This document shows positions 7,414 to 15,695 of a DNA stretch of 19,579 nt, piece by piece. The stretch's first letter is position 1; every line of letters starts with the position of its first letter. The DNA lies in NCBI GenBank assembly GCA_040218415.1, contig JAVJRN010000052.1, forward strand, positions 1 through 19,579. Direction: 5' to 3'. The DNA comes from JAVJRN01 sp040218415. Lineage in GTDB: Bacteria; Bacteroidota; Bacteroidia; Cytophagales; Cyclobacteriaceae. Below the pieces are notes generated by a model that was not told the origin of the DNA, ran no database searches, and saw only the letters and a list, made by a program, of their open reading frames with translations. The position numbers were made by a program, and so were the translations under genes.

Positions 7414-8055
7414 TTATGTGTTCTTTTCTTTTTCACTAATGCGCCCATAGAAATAGGAAACCTTATTTTCAATATCGTCATAGGTGACTACTTGTTTTTC
7501 CTTGTTGAATTCAAAGTAGCTTAACAATCCAAAATCACCTGAGCACATCGCTGTATGAGCAAACAATACAGCAAGTACGGTCAATACCCAATCTGGATTG
7601 ACCATGAAAAGTAAACCAATCAATGCTGCTGAAATAACAATAAAAGGTGATAGCGCCACTACTTCAAACTCTTTCTTATTAGCAACAAACTTATCGGCCA
7701 ACGCCATAAAGTAAAACTTCTTGAGATTGGCATCATAGGATGTCTGTTTCGCTCCTTGTGATTTGTAGGCCAATACATGTATATATTCATGCAGTGGAAT
7801 CAAAGCAACGGCTATCGGCAAGCCATAAGAGAAATGAGCAAACCTCGCAGCAAAACTATAGTCTGATGAGCCATAACCTTCTGCAAAATAGTATCCTAGA
7901 AATCCCAGAAGTACCAGATTACTTGTATAGTAAAATACAGAATAGATCGTTCTTTTTTTCATGTACTTCTGCAGAAATGGTGCTATATCGTGGTGCTCCA
8001 TCTCCTCGATTTGAACATAGCCTCTTTCTTCCAATTCTTCGGGACTTATCTCCAT
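7414..8055 (-). CDS. DUF3267 family membrane zincin (putative metalloprotease)
   Basis: A 213-residue integral membrane protein. After a cytoplasmic N-terminal part (MEISPEELEERGYVQIEEME) come about four membrane segments: 38-57, 76-95, 134-152 and 157-172. The second carries PLHEYIHVLAYK, an HExxH zinc motif with H89, E90 and H93. A later CSGDFGLLSYF supplies D174, a likely third ligand, as in the DUF3267 putative zincin family. The charged tail (NKEKQVVTYDDIENKVSYFYG) is cytoplasmic. It resembles site-2-protease-like intramembrane zinc proteases in layout, but no substrate or regulated pathway can be read from the neighbours. The gene stands alone on the minus strand between a TIGR04255 operon and a PH-like membrane protein. 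Confidence 0.82.
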   Translation of the reverse strand: MEISPEELEERGYVQIEEMEHHDIAPFLQKYMKKRTIYSVFYYTSNLVLLGFLGYYFAEGYGSSDYSFAARFAHFSYGLPIAVALIPLHEYIHVLAYKSQGAKQTSYDANLKKFYFMALADKFVANKKEFEVVALSPFIVISAALIGLLFMVNPDWVLTVLAVLFAHTAMCSGDFGLLSYFEFNKEKQVVTYDDIENKVSYFYGRISEKEKNT

Positions 8056-8156
8056 TGTTATTTCGTCAACTTCTTTGGTGTGAATAAAAATAACCTCTGA
8101 TTACTCTCAAAAAAAATATCATGATGATTCAGACGAAGCACCTTCCATAAGAGCGT

Positions 8157-8200
8157 GTGATTTTTTTATCCGCTCAAAGTTTATCCAATAAAAAAATCAC
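8157..8200. terminator. Perfect 13-bp inverted repeat with A/T runs, terminator-like
   Basis: GTGATTTTTTTAT (8157-8169) pairs with ATAAAAAAATCAC (8188-8200) around an 18-base loop. It lies 24 bases past the minus-strand gene ending at 8225 and upstream of the gene starting at 8055. The stem is AT-rich, so it is a weak terminator. It may instead be a relic of a palindromic mobile repeat. Confidence 0.35.
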
Positions 8201-8224
8201 GTTCACGAGCAAGCCTAAGCACTT

Positions 8225-8692
8225 TCAACCTCCGACTACCTGAATGCCTTTTTGTTCTGCAAATTCTCGAATGGTTTGTTTGATCTCTTTGGAAACGTCA
8301 GGATTAGCATGGTAAGAGAATGACATAGTTTGATCTTTCAGTTCAAATAAGATTTGATAGGATTGAAAATGAATGGTGGATAAATCAGCCCAATGCAATT
8401 TCTGTGAAGGCTTCCACAAGCTATTCTTAAGCTCTATCTCTGACTCATCAACTTTTACCTTGGGAGAAAATTTTGAATTTTCTGCAAATCCCAAAATCCC
8501 GTAAAAAAGATAATAACAAGCTCCAGCAAGCATGAGTATTCCAAGGATGATACCCAAAAGCTTAAGGTCTCCACCTCTGTAAATATTCATGGTACCGTTA
8601 ACTATAAATAGCAATCCAGTCAAAATGGAAAACCATCTATTGACTTTCGTTGAAAATTTATTGTTCATTCCTATGATAATGACCTTTTTCAT
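8225..8692 (-). CDS. Membrane protein with PH-like domain
   Basis: A 155-residue protein with two transmembrane helices (about 19-35, RWFSILTGLLFIVNGTM, and 43-68, around LKLLGIILGILMLAGACYYLFYGI) and a beta-rich C-terminal half: KVKVDESEIELKNS, KLHWADLSTIHFQSYQILFELKDQ, then a helix SKEIKQTIREFAEQKG. This is the two-helix plus PH-like layout also seen at 2908-3309, 15900-16409 and 18750-19385. The first eight residues (MKKVIIIG) may be extra; an ATG at residue 9 could be the true start. No catalytic motif is seen. The function is unknown. Confidence 0.6.
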   Translation of the reverse strand: MKKVIIIGMNNKFSTKVNRWFSILTGLLFIVNGTMNIYRGGDLKLLGIILGILMLAGACYYLFYGILGFAENSKFSPKVKVDESEIELKNSLWKPSQKLHWADLSTIHFQSYQILFELKDQTMSFSYHANPDVSKEIKQTIREFAEQKGIQVVGG

Positions 8693-8899
8693 ATATCTTT
8701 TTTGTAAATAATGTATTGAACCAGTGTAATCATGGAGTCAAAGTTATTTGTCATTTGCCTACCACGAATCCTATTTATATTACCAATTTGAATTCTAATT
8801 TAAGGAGTGATTTGTTGAAGTGCAATTTTTTTAAACAAGTTTTATTCAGTTTTCTGCCAATCCCCCCTATCAACTAACTTGTCCCTATGGCTTTTTTTG

Positions 8900-9835
8900 T
8901 TAGTCTTGATCTACTTTAAATTCCACGAATATTGGCAAGTGGTCAGATCCGATATCATCACCCACTACTCTTGAATTGACCGAGATCCCTCGACTTACCA
9001 GACAGTGATCCAAAGTGATGCGAGCTGGACTAAACCAAGTGGGCCAAGTCGTTAAAAGCCCAAAGCCTTTCCTACTATCAACTAGCTGGGAGTCAGCAAT
9101 GAGCTGCTTAAAGTGAATAGAAAAAGAAGAGGTGTTAAGGTCCCCAATAACTATTACTTCATTTTCGAGTGCGGCAACTAACTTTCCCAATGCAGACAAT
9201 TGCACATTTCTAGATACGAAATTATCGGCACCAATTGGAGGAAAAGGGTGAGTGGTAATCAAACTGACTTGTGTGTTTCCCAAGAGAAAGTCAGCACGAA
9301 TAGAGGGTAATCCTGCATTTCCAATCTTTAATTCTTCAAACACAGCAACATTTATTCTGCTATAAATGGTCATGCCAAAATTGTCTTCTCGTGGTATTGT
9401 ATATCGATATTGATATTCCTGAAATTTTGGTTCGAGCATCGATTGCCAAGAATGCGTAAACTCCTGCAAAACAATAATGTCGGGGGATTTTTCGGAAATA
9501 TACCTTACCACATCTTCAAATTTCCGATTGGAACTTAGGAGGTTGATACAAATTATCTTGGTTGAAGAGGTGAGGTTATCGTTCTTTTTGCTTCCGAAAT
9601 ACAGTGGTGATATCTCAAGAAGTAAGGCGACTATGAAGGGAATGAAAATGTAAGCAATCTTCTTTCTCTTGAAGAAAAGGATGATTGTCCCGACTGTAAT
9701 GACGATGAAGTATTGCACCTTGAAATGACTGAAAAGGTCGAGTAGCCAGTAATTTCGTCCGAAGTAGCCTAATACACTGAACAAGACAGTTATTCCAACA
9801 AGATAAACCAGCACATGGTAAAGAAGTTTTTTCAT
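8900..9835 (-). CDS. Membrane-anchored endonuclease/exonuclease/phosphatase-fold protein
   Basis: A 311-residue protein with three N-terminal membrane helices (about 5-24, 41-55 and 60-79) followed by an EEP (exonuclease III/DNase I-like) domain at about 92-306. The family's metal and catalytic motifs are in order: N98 in INLLSSN, IVLQE with E125, TTHPFPP with H196, VIGDLN with D232 and N234, TLDHCL with D276 and H277, and GSDHLP with D298 and H299. All are intact, so it is probably active as a phosphodiesterase, on nucleic acid or lipid head groups, outside the inner membrane. The frame extends to a TTG at 9838; the ATG at 9835 is preferred. It stands alone. Proteins of this plan are often labelled 'endonuclease/exonuclease/phosphatase family'; the substrate is unknown. 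Confidence 0.9.
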   Translation of the reverse strand: MKKLLYHVLVYLVGITVLFSVLGYFGRNYWLLDLFSHFKVQYFIVITVGTIILFFKRKKIAYIFIPFIVALLLEISPLYFGSKKNDNLTSSTKIICINLLSSNRKFEDVVRYISEKSPDIIVLQEFTHSWQSMLEPKFQEYQYRYTIPREDNFGMTIYSRINVAVFEELKIGNAGLPSIRADFLLGNTQVSLITTHPFPPIGADNFVSRNVQLSALGKLVAALENEVIVIGDLNTSSFSIHFKQLIADSQLVDSRKGFGLLTTWPTWFSPARITLDHCLVSRGISVNSRVVGDDIGSDHLPIFVEFKVDQD

Positions 9836-10079
9836 CAATTTTTTTAACCCAACTTGTTACATCCGCCAGCAACTACCAGCATATCATTTAATGTTTAAAG
9901 CTCAATAAAATAATTGGTTTCTCCACTCCTTTACAAATAACTCTGCAAAATATTCAAGGAGGTTTTCGACAGACCTTTTATGACAAAAAAAGTACATTTT
10001 CCAACGCATGTTCTTTTGATGGCTCCTACTGCTAAATCGTGAGAGTGGATAGTAAAAAAACGCTAAACTCCCTTTTTAG

Positions 10080-10574
10080 CTAGTCAACTTCTACTTTATC
10101 GCCGGTCAATTCCTCGTAAAAATGATGGATTTCAAACATTTGCTGCGCACCCATTTTTTGACCAGCTTGTGCTGAAACGTAAAGAATAAGCGCAAGAAAC
10201 CCGAAAACAGGAAGAAGCCAGAGGACAGTGGCATCCATATCTAGACTGTATCGGGTGAACCCCCACATTCCTAAAAATAAAGACAAAATGCCCAATGCGG
10301 CATAGCCAAAAAAGAAAATAGCCCAGACAGTCGGGTTGGGTCCATAAAGCCCACGAACCACAACCTGATGCTCTTCTTGCTCAAAGCTCAGATGCAATTG
10401 TGGAGACCAGAAATGCAGCAAACTAGGGTGCATTTTAATGTCAAGGTGACCTGGTACGTACATGTAGGTGAGTCTTTCTTCCGTTTTGAGATGGCTGACT
10501 ATCTTTTGTTCCAGCGCATCCTTTGTGCCGCTAAAAGCGTGCTTAAATCTGGGGCGTATCTTAAAGCTTGACAT
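10080..10574 (-). CDS. Two-helix membrane protein, uncharacterised
   Basis: A 164-residue protein with a soluble N-terminal half (KIRPRFKHAFSGTKDALEQKI, then strands LHFWSPQLHLSFEQEEHQVVVRG), two membrane helices (about 82-105, WAIFFFGYAALGILSLFLGMW, and 117-135, TVLWLLPVFGFLALILYVS) and a C-terminal helix (GQKMGAQQMFEIHHFYEEL). I do not recognise the family. The pattern HFWSPQLHLSFEQEE before a membrane hairpin is seen in Bacteroidota hypothetical proteins in my general recollection only. It has a standard ATG start at 10574 and is followed by 241 bases of featureless DNA before the next gene. The role is unknown. Confidence 0.6.
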   Translation of the reverse strand: MSSFKIRPRFKHAFSGTKDALEQKIVSHLKTEERLTYMYVPGHLDIKMHPSLLHFWSPQLHLSFEQEEHQVVVRGLYGPNPTVWAIFFFGYAALGILSLFLGMWGFTRYSLDMDATVLWLLPVFGFLALILYVSAQAGQKMGAQQMFEIHHFYEELTGDKVEVD

Positions 10575-10768
10575 AGCCCCAAAATAATGGTTTTTTGAGA
10601 TCTCTACATATGACTATTGTCAGTTGATCTGCTTTCAATGCTTAGGTTGAGTGTCCGGAAGAACTATTTAAACCGCAGCTTTACTCCTGACTATTATCAA
10701 AATTCTATTTGAAGAAATACATGCGATAATTAACAATAGTATGACTGTATCGTACGACCCATTCAAAT

Positions 10769-10797
10769 AAAAAAAGCGGTCAATTGACCGCTTTTTT
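10769..10797. terminator. Rho-independent terminator downstream of katG
   Basis: GCGGTCAATTGACCGC forms a stem flanked by A-rich DNA on the left and six T on the right on the plus strand, and the reverse on the minus strand, so it works in both directions. On the minus strand it lies 21 bases past the katG stop codon at 10818 and should end the katG transcript. Confidence 0.8.
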
Positions 10798-10817
10798 CTC
10801 TATTCAATAAGTGGTAA

Positions 10818-13109
10818 TCAAATACTCTTTTGATTTTTTGGGTAGATCAAATCGAACCTATCCAATTTCATTACTTTGTCCCATGCAGCAACAAAGTCCT
10901 GCACAAACTTCTCTGTGCTGCCAGCCGTAGCATATACTTCTGCCAATGCCCGTAGCTCAGAGTTTGATCCAAAAATAAGATCGGCACGTGAAGCAGTATA
11001 TTTAAGCGCTCCCGTTTTACGGTCATATCCTTCAAAAATTTCTTTGGTATCGTCAGTAGCTTTCCATTCTGTACTCATGTCGAGCAGATTTACAAAAAAG
11101 TCATTGGTCAACTGGTCTTTTTTCTCAGAAAAAATTCCCTGATTCGAGCCATCAAAGTTAGCATTTAGGGCACGCATACCTCCGACCAAAACGGTCATTT
11201 CAGGCGCAGTAAGTGTGAGCAGTTGCGCTTTGTCTATGAGTAGCTCCTCGGTGGATATCGTGTATCTCGTTTTCAGATAATTACGAAAACCATCGGCCAT
11301 AGGCTCCAAAAGATCGAAAGAGGCTATGTCCGTTTGCGCTTGTGTGGCATCCATGCGACCAGCGACGAAAGGCAATTTCACAGGGTAACCAGCATTAGCC
11401 GCAGCTTTTTCCACGGCAGCATCTCCAGCCAAAACTATGAGGTCAGCCATAGATATTTTCTTTGCCGATGACCTGGCGTTAAAATCTGCTTGTATTTTCT
11501 CTAACACGCCCAACACTTTTGACAGTTGCTCTGGGTTGTTTGCCTCCCAGTCCTTTTGCGGAGCTAGTCTAATTCTCGCACCATTGGCACCTCCTCTACG
11601 GTCTGAATCTCGATAGGTCGAGGCGGAAGCCCATGCCGTGCTCACCATCTCGCTAATGGTCAATTCTGATTTCAAAATAGTAGATTTCAGGCTAGCAATA
11701 TCCTTTGCATTGACCAATTGATGATCAACTGCTGGAATTGGATCTTGCCAGATCAAATCTTCAGCTGGTGCTTCAGGCCCTAGATAGGTCGATTTTGGCC
11801 CCATGTCTCTATGGATCAATTTGAACCAAGCGCGTGCGAAAGCATCGTTGAACAACTCAGGATTCTCGTAGAATTTTCTTGAGATCTTTTCATAAACAGG
11901 ATCCATTCTTAAAGATAAATCCGTGGTAAACATCGTTGGCTTGTGCGTTTTAGACTTGTCGTAAGCGTCTGGCACCATGAACTTGGAGTTCTTGGCAACC
12001 CACTGATGTGCGCCAGCAGGACTTTTGGTAAGTTCCCATTCATTTTCGAATAAGCTCATGAAGTACATGTGACTCCAACGCGTTGGTGTTGGTGTCCACA
12101 CTACTTCTAGCCCGGAAGTGATGGCGTCAGCGCCTTTACCGGACTTATACTTGCTTTTCCAACCAAAACCTTGCTCTTCAATATCAGCAGATTCAGGCTC
12201 AGCACCAACATTGGAAGCATCCCCAGCGCCGTGCGCCTTACCCAATGTATGACCACCCGCAATGAGTGCGACTGTTTCTTCATCATTCATACCCATACGA
12301 CCGAAAGTCGCCCGAATATCGGCAGCAGCCAATACTGGATCAGGATTACCATTTGGTCCTTCAGGGTTGACATAGATCAAGCCCATTTGCACTGCGGCCA
12401 ATGGATTCTCTAATTCTCTGTCGCCAGTGTAGCGCTGATCATCACTGAGCCATTTCTTTTCGGCTCCCCAGTATACATCCATCGCAGGCTCCCATACATC
12501 TTCTCTTCCAGCTGCAAAACCGAAAGTCTCAAAACCCATGTCTTCCAATGCGACATTTCCAGTAAGCACCAACAAGTCGGCCCAAGATATCTTATTGCCA
12601 TACTTCTGCTTGATTGGCCATACGAGTCTTCTTGCTTTGTCAAGATTGGCATTGTCTGGCCAGCTATTGAGTGGCGCAAATCGCTGCTGCCCTGATCGAG
12701 AACCACCACGTCCATCAGCAGTTCTATAGGTTCCGGCGCTATGCCATGCCATTCTGATAAAAAGTCCTCCATAATGACCATAATCAGCTGGCCACCAATC
12801 TTGGCTTTCCGTGAGCACCTTACGGATGTCACTTTTTAGCACTTCATAATCCAAACTATTGAATGCCTCGATATAATTGAAATCTTCGGTCATTGGGTTA
12901 GAGAGCGAAGAATTTTGTCTTAGAATAGCAAGATTCAATTGTTTTGGCCACCAGTCACTGTTGCTTGTTGCGGCCATATTGGAAGGGCTTTTCATCGTTG
13001 CACCAGAGTATCCGTCTGATTCGTAGTTATCTGCCTGATTCGATTGTTGACAAGCTGGCATCAGCGCAATCAGGATAATCGCCCAGCTGAGAGTTAAGAT
13101 CTGTTTCAT
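10818..13109 (-). CDS. katG: Catalase-peroxidase KatG, predicted lipoprotein form
   Basis: A full-length (763-residue) bifunctional catalase-peroxidase that removes hydrogen peroxide. The distal haem-side residues are R119, W122 and H123 (RMAWHSAG). The Met-Tyr-Trp adduct needed for catalase activity is complete: W122, Y246 in GLIYVNPEGPNG, M272 in FGRMGMND. The proximal haem ligand is H287 in GGHTLGKAHG and the proximal Trp is W338 (VVWTP). The duplicated C-terminal domain runs to the end. Unusually, the N-terminus is MKQILTLSWAIILIALMPAC, a signal peptide with a lipobox Cys at 20, then about 40 linker residues before the usual KatG start near SDWWPKQLNL. It is therefore probably lipid-anchored in the envelope rather than cytoplasmic. 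The gene is monocistronic, with a terminator after it and a 220-base upstream gap. Confidence 0.95.
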   Translation of the reverse strand: MKQILTLSWAIILIALMPACQQSNQADNYESDGYSGATMKSPSNMAATSNSDWWPKQLNLAILRQNSSLSNPMTEDFNYIEAFNSLDYEVLKSDIRKVLTESQDWWPADYGHYGGLFIRMAWHSAGTYRTADGRGGSRSGQQRFAPLNSWPDNANLDKARRLVWPIKQKYGNKISWADLLVLTGNVALEDMGFETFGFAAGREDVWEPAMDVYWGAEKKWLSDDQRYTGDRELENPLAAVQMGLIYVNPEGPNGNPDPVLAAADIRATFGRMGMNDEETVALIAGGHTLGKAHGAGDASNVGAEPESADIEEQGFGWKSKYKSGKGADAITSGLEVVWTPTPTRWSHMYFMSLFENEWELTKSPAGAHQWVAKNSKFMVPDAYDKSKTHKPTMFTTDLSLRMDPVYEKISRKFYENPELFNDAFARAWFKLIHRDMGPKSTYLGPEAPAEDLIWQDPIPAVDHQLVNAKDIASLKSTILKSELTISEMVSTAWASASTYRDSDRRGGANGARIRLAPQKDWEANNPEQLSKVLGVLEKIQADFNARSSAKKISMADLIVLAGDAAVEKAAANAGYPVKLPFVAGRMDATQAQTDIASFDLLEPMADGFRNYLKTRYTISTEELLIDKAQLLTLTAPEMTVLVGGMRALNANFDGSNQGIFSEKKDQLTNDFFVNLLDMSTEWKATDDTKEIFEGYDRKTGALKYTASRADLIFGSNSELRALAEVYATAGSTEKFVQDFVAAWDKVMKLDRFDLIYPKNQKSI

Positions 13110-13156
13110 AGTTTATAGTTAAAGTTAATCGTCGTTTAAGGCGTAATAATAAGAAC

Positions 13157-13171
13157 TTATAATCATAACGT
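13157..13171. promoter_or_regulatory. Weak PerR-box-like sequence upstream of katG
   Basis: TTATAATCATAACGT matches about 11 of 15 positions of the PerR operator TTATAATnATTATAA and lies some 50 bases before the katG start. PerR and OxyR both regulate peroxide genes in Bacteroidota. In AT-rich DNA such a match can arise by chance, and the right half is poor. Confidence 0.2.
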
Positions 13172-13329
13172 AGATTTGCTGAATTTATACAGCGATTAGA
13201 TAAAGTAATCGAAGTTTGTTTTGATTCAACACGTGAAGTTTTAGGGCACGTGGCTGATGATGCGACAAGGAAATGTTAAAAGGGCATTCCTCCCATTTCC
13301 AGATGTTTTGACGATAATCTTTGAATAAA

Positions 13330-14850
13330 CTATAAAATCTCTTTTGGAAGTATCTTCCTTGTCCAGGTTTTCAAACGCTTGACCCTGCTCACCTCTGAAT
13401 CGGGATTAAATGCCAAGGTGGTTTCCCAAGAATTCTCAGGTTTAAACTCCTCTTCCATGCTTTTTAGTACTCCACTTGAAACCTTCTCAGAGTGTACAAT
13501 AACGATACATTCGGTATTTAGATTTGCGCTTCTAGGATCAAGGTTAAAAGTACCTACAACGGTGATTTTATTGTCGATAACCATGGACTTGGCATGAAGG
13601 CCAAATGTTGGCGTATAATCCAATTTCTCTTGTAGTTCCCCAGTCATTATTTTCATTCGCTCGGCTGCATCAGGACGAAACTCAAAGATTCGAATACCTG
13701 TAGCGAGTAGTTTTTCTCTATCCGATTGATAACTACTAAAAGCTTCTACGTTATCTGTGGAGGCGAGGCTGTTGGTGAGAATTCTAATCTTGACACCACG
13801 GGTTACGGCTTCTCTAAATAGGTTTTGAGCAAGTTCGGTGGTAATCAAATAGGGCGTTTGAATTTCAATCGATGATTTTGCATTTTGAACCAAGGCTACA
13901 AGGGCGGAAGTTGAAATTCCTCCACCACCCAAGCCATGTTCTCCATCATTTTTGCCCGGAGCGTCGGAAATGAAAGCCACACTATCCAACCAAACTAAAT
14001 CTCCCGATTTCTGAATAACCTTAAATGCACTAGGTAAAGCCGCGATTCTATCTCTAATCTGTGGCCAAAAATTCTCTGGATTACAGGCATACTCGTGCAA
14101 CTTATCAAACCTATTTTCTGCTGTGATATTTTCAGGCTTATCCTCCAAAATAGTCGTCACTTTTTGACTCAGCGTATCATTCCAAAATTCATTGAATGAC
14201 TCCTGAACGTTTCCTGATTCCTTTCCCAACAGCAATATATCTCGGTCTCTAAAATTGTATTCGTGATCATAGTCAAAATATTCATCGGCAATATTTCGGC
14301 CACCAGTGATGACCACTTTACCATCCACGATGAAAGTTTTGTTGTGCATCCGCTGATTGGCCGACCTAAAATCCGTCGTGAATTTTTGAAGTTTAGCAAA
14401 AAGGTTTTTTCCCAAATTGACTCCTGGGTTATATATTTTCACGGTGATATTTTCATGCGAATCAAAGGTAAGAATGTCCTGTATATCAGCATCAACCATA
14501 ATATCATCGACGATAATTCTTATTTTAACGCCGCGATCAGCGGCTCTTATGAGGTAATCGCAGGCAATAAGTCCGATATTATCTAATGAAAAAATGAAGT
14601 ATTGAATATCAATCGTTTTTTCGGCGTATTCTGTGAGCCACGCCCTGGCTACCATAGAACCACTCCCATCTTCCAAAACATAAACCCCCGTTTTGGTGCG
14701 CATTAGCTCGGCAACATCTTTGAGTTCCTCGGTAAGTGTTGTGCCGTCGCTTCTATGAATATTCGAACAGAAATCTGTGGCTACAGGAAGTTCTTTTACT
14801 TCATTGCAAGATGTCAAGACCAGCACAGCCGCAACAAAATAGTATTTCAT
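13330..14850 (-). CDS. Phospholipase D family lipoprotein, cardiolipin synthase ClsC/YmdC-like
   Basis: A 506-residue protein with two HKD motifs: HNKTFIVD (H169, K171, D176) and HAKSMVID (H419, K421, D426), each followed by the usual GGRNIADEYFD or GTFNLDPRSANLNTE. The spacing and length fit the ClsC/YmdC-type branch of the PLD superfamily, which makes cardiolipin by transphosphatidylation. The sequences TIDIQYFIFSLD near 79-90 and ADRGVKIRIIVDD near 104-116 also fit. The N-terminus MKYYFVAAVLVLTSC has a lipobox Cys at 15, so the protein is probably membrane-anchored. The frame is open for 10 more codons (start MSNHLHL at 14880), but I chose the inner ATG at 14850 because it gives a clean signal peptide. 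Both active-site halves are intact. Substrate is inferred from the family only. Confidence 0.88.
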   Translation of the reverse strand: MKYYFVAAVLVLTSCNEVKELPVATDFCSNIHRSDGTTLTEELKDVAELMRTKTGVYVLEDGSGSMVARAWLTEYAEKTIDIQYFIFSLDNIGLIACDYLIRAADRGVKIRIIVDDIMVDADIQDILTFDSHENITVKIYNPGVNLGKNLFAKLQKFTTDFRSANQRMHNKTFIVDGKVVITGGRNIADEYFDYDHEYNFRDRDILLLGKESGNVQESFNEFWNDTLSQKVTTILEDKPENITAENRFDKLHEYACNPENFWPQIRDRIAALPSAFKVIQKSGDLVWLDSVAFISDAPGKNDGEHGLGGGGISTSALVALVQNAKSSIEIQTPYLITTELAQNLFREAVTRGVKIRILTNSLASTDNVEAFSSYQSDREKLLATGIRIFEFRPDAAERMKIMTGELQEKLDYTPTFGLHAKSMVIDNKITVVGTFNLDPRSANLNTECIVIVHSEKVSSGVLKSMEEEFKPENSWETTLAFNPDSEVSRVKRLKTWTRKILPKEIL

Positions 14851-14991
14851 TTTTAACATTAAATGGAGGTGGTTTGACATGTGGCTTCTCGATAGTGCTT
14901 CCGTAAATTAGCATTATTACGTGGGTTATCTTGGAATTATGAAATAGCCGATTTTGACCGCAGTTCTTCTCAATGGCCTATCTCACAAGCC

Positions 14992-15191
14992 TTATTTCGC
15001 CGATGCTATCAAATGAATATGATTAGACACCAGGCATATACAAGCGATCCTTTTTCCTTTTGACAGTACTTCATGGAATCAACAATTACATCTTTATATA
15101 ATGGCCTAGATAGAGCATCTACCCATTGAACTGTGGCAAAAGTTATAAAATGCAATGCCTGATGATTATCAATCTTATATTTGGAAGACAT
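14992..15191 (-). pseudogene. Truncated, frameshifted REP-associated (Y1/RAYT) transposase
   Basis: The frame from ATG 15191 encodes MSSKYKIDNHQALHFITFAT and goes on through VQWVDALSRPLYKDVIVDS, MKYCQKEKGS and LVYAWCL, the conserved N-terminal half of Y1 (HUH) transposases of the RAYT type. It then stops at 15009. In the next frame the sequence reads NHIHLIASAK and stops at 14992; this is the HUH catalytic motif with its HxH. The normal link is a short Met-Ser/Pro bridge, and the gap fits a loss of about 7 bases. The catalytic Tyr region and everything beyond are missing (about 70 of 170-190 residues remain), so the gene is dead. RAYTs mobilise short palindromes (REPs), and REP-like hairpins lie at 15215-15272 and 15759-15822. 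The alternative GTG start at 15209 is less likely. Confidence 0.85.
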
Positions 15192-15214
15192 CTTCAAAGA
15201 TAATACCACTATCA

Positions 15215-15272
15215 GTCAGTTACAAACTGACCATGATAATAGGCTTAAGTTACGCTTTGCTAAACTTAAGCC
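15215..15272. repeat. Two adjacent hairpins upstream of the RAYT remnant
   Basis: GTCAGTT/AACTGAC (15215-15221 and 15225-15231) with a 3-base loop, and a perfect 10-bp repeat GGCTTAAGTT/AACTTAAGCC (15242-15251 and 15263-15272). They sit between the RAYT remnant and the lipoprotein gene ending at 15283. The first has the trinucleotide-loop shape of a REP. The second lies 11 bases after the lipoprotein stop codon and could also act as a weak terminator. Confidence 0.45.
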
Positions 15273-15282
15273 AGAGAGGGGG

Positions 15283-15675
15283 TTATTCCGTTAAGAAGTT
15301 GAGTTCGCCAGGTTTGATGGTTCGTGTTAGTTGATTCGCTTGTCCGTTCGAATCGATATAATTGATAACCACAGATGTTCCATCGTTCCATCCCATTAGT
15401 TGAAAGTTGTCCTGTCGAATATAAAAGTCAGCGATATAAGATGCAGGGGTTGAGTTCCAGTTTGAAGAGTTGGTTTTACTAAATTGTAGCAGTTTGTTCC
15501 ACTTATCCGACTTGCTTAAAATTGTGTCCGTTCGTAGGTCATTTAGATGACTGTCCTTCGGCATTACAGTCAAAATAATTGGGGAGTTCTTGTCAATCAG
15601 TTCAGCTAGTTCAATGTCTGTTTGACATCCAAAGAGAATTGTTGACAATATTGCTATTAAAAGGGATCTACTCAT
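15283..15675 (-). CDS. Small lipoprotein in a cassette position
   Basis: A 130-residue protein with a lipoprotein signal, MSRSLLIAILSTILFGC (lipobox LFGC, Cys 17). The mature part is polar, with strands ASYIADFYIRQDNFQLMGW and TSVVINYIDSNGQ that suggest a small beta-sandwich-like fold. No family is recognised. The start lies 20 bases downstream of the GTTAGGA core of the palindromic element at 15696-15891, as expected for the first gene after a cassette junction. On its far side there is no matching palindrome; the RAYT remnant follows instead, so this may be the truncated last cassette of the array. The role is unknown. Confidence 0.65.
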   Translation of the reverse strand: MSRSLLIAILSTILFGCQTDIELAELIDKNSPIILTVMPKDSHLNDLRTDTILSKSDKWNKLLQFSKTNSSNWNSTPASYIADFYIRQDNFQLMGWNDGTSVVINYIDSNGQANQLTRTIKPGELNFLTE

Positions 15676-15695
15676 TTTCTGCGTTCCGCCATGAC

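Noticed and set aside
12410..12832. 140-codon minus-strand frame inside katG
   Set aside because: Shadow of katG in another frame; katG is complete and unmistakable.
14851..14880. MSNHLHLM reading at the start of the longest PLD frame, like the HUH motif of Y1 transposases, 120 bases after the RAYT remnant
   Set aside because: The true HUH motif of the remnant (NHIHLIASAK) is found 120 bases upstream, and no transposase sequence surrounds this one. It is most likely chance upstream of the ATG at 14850.
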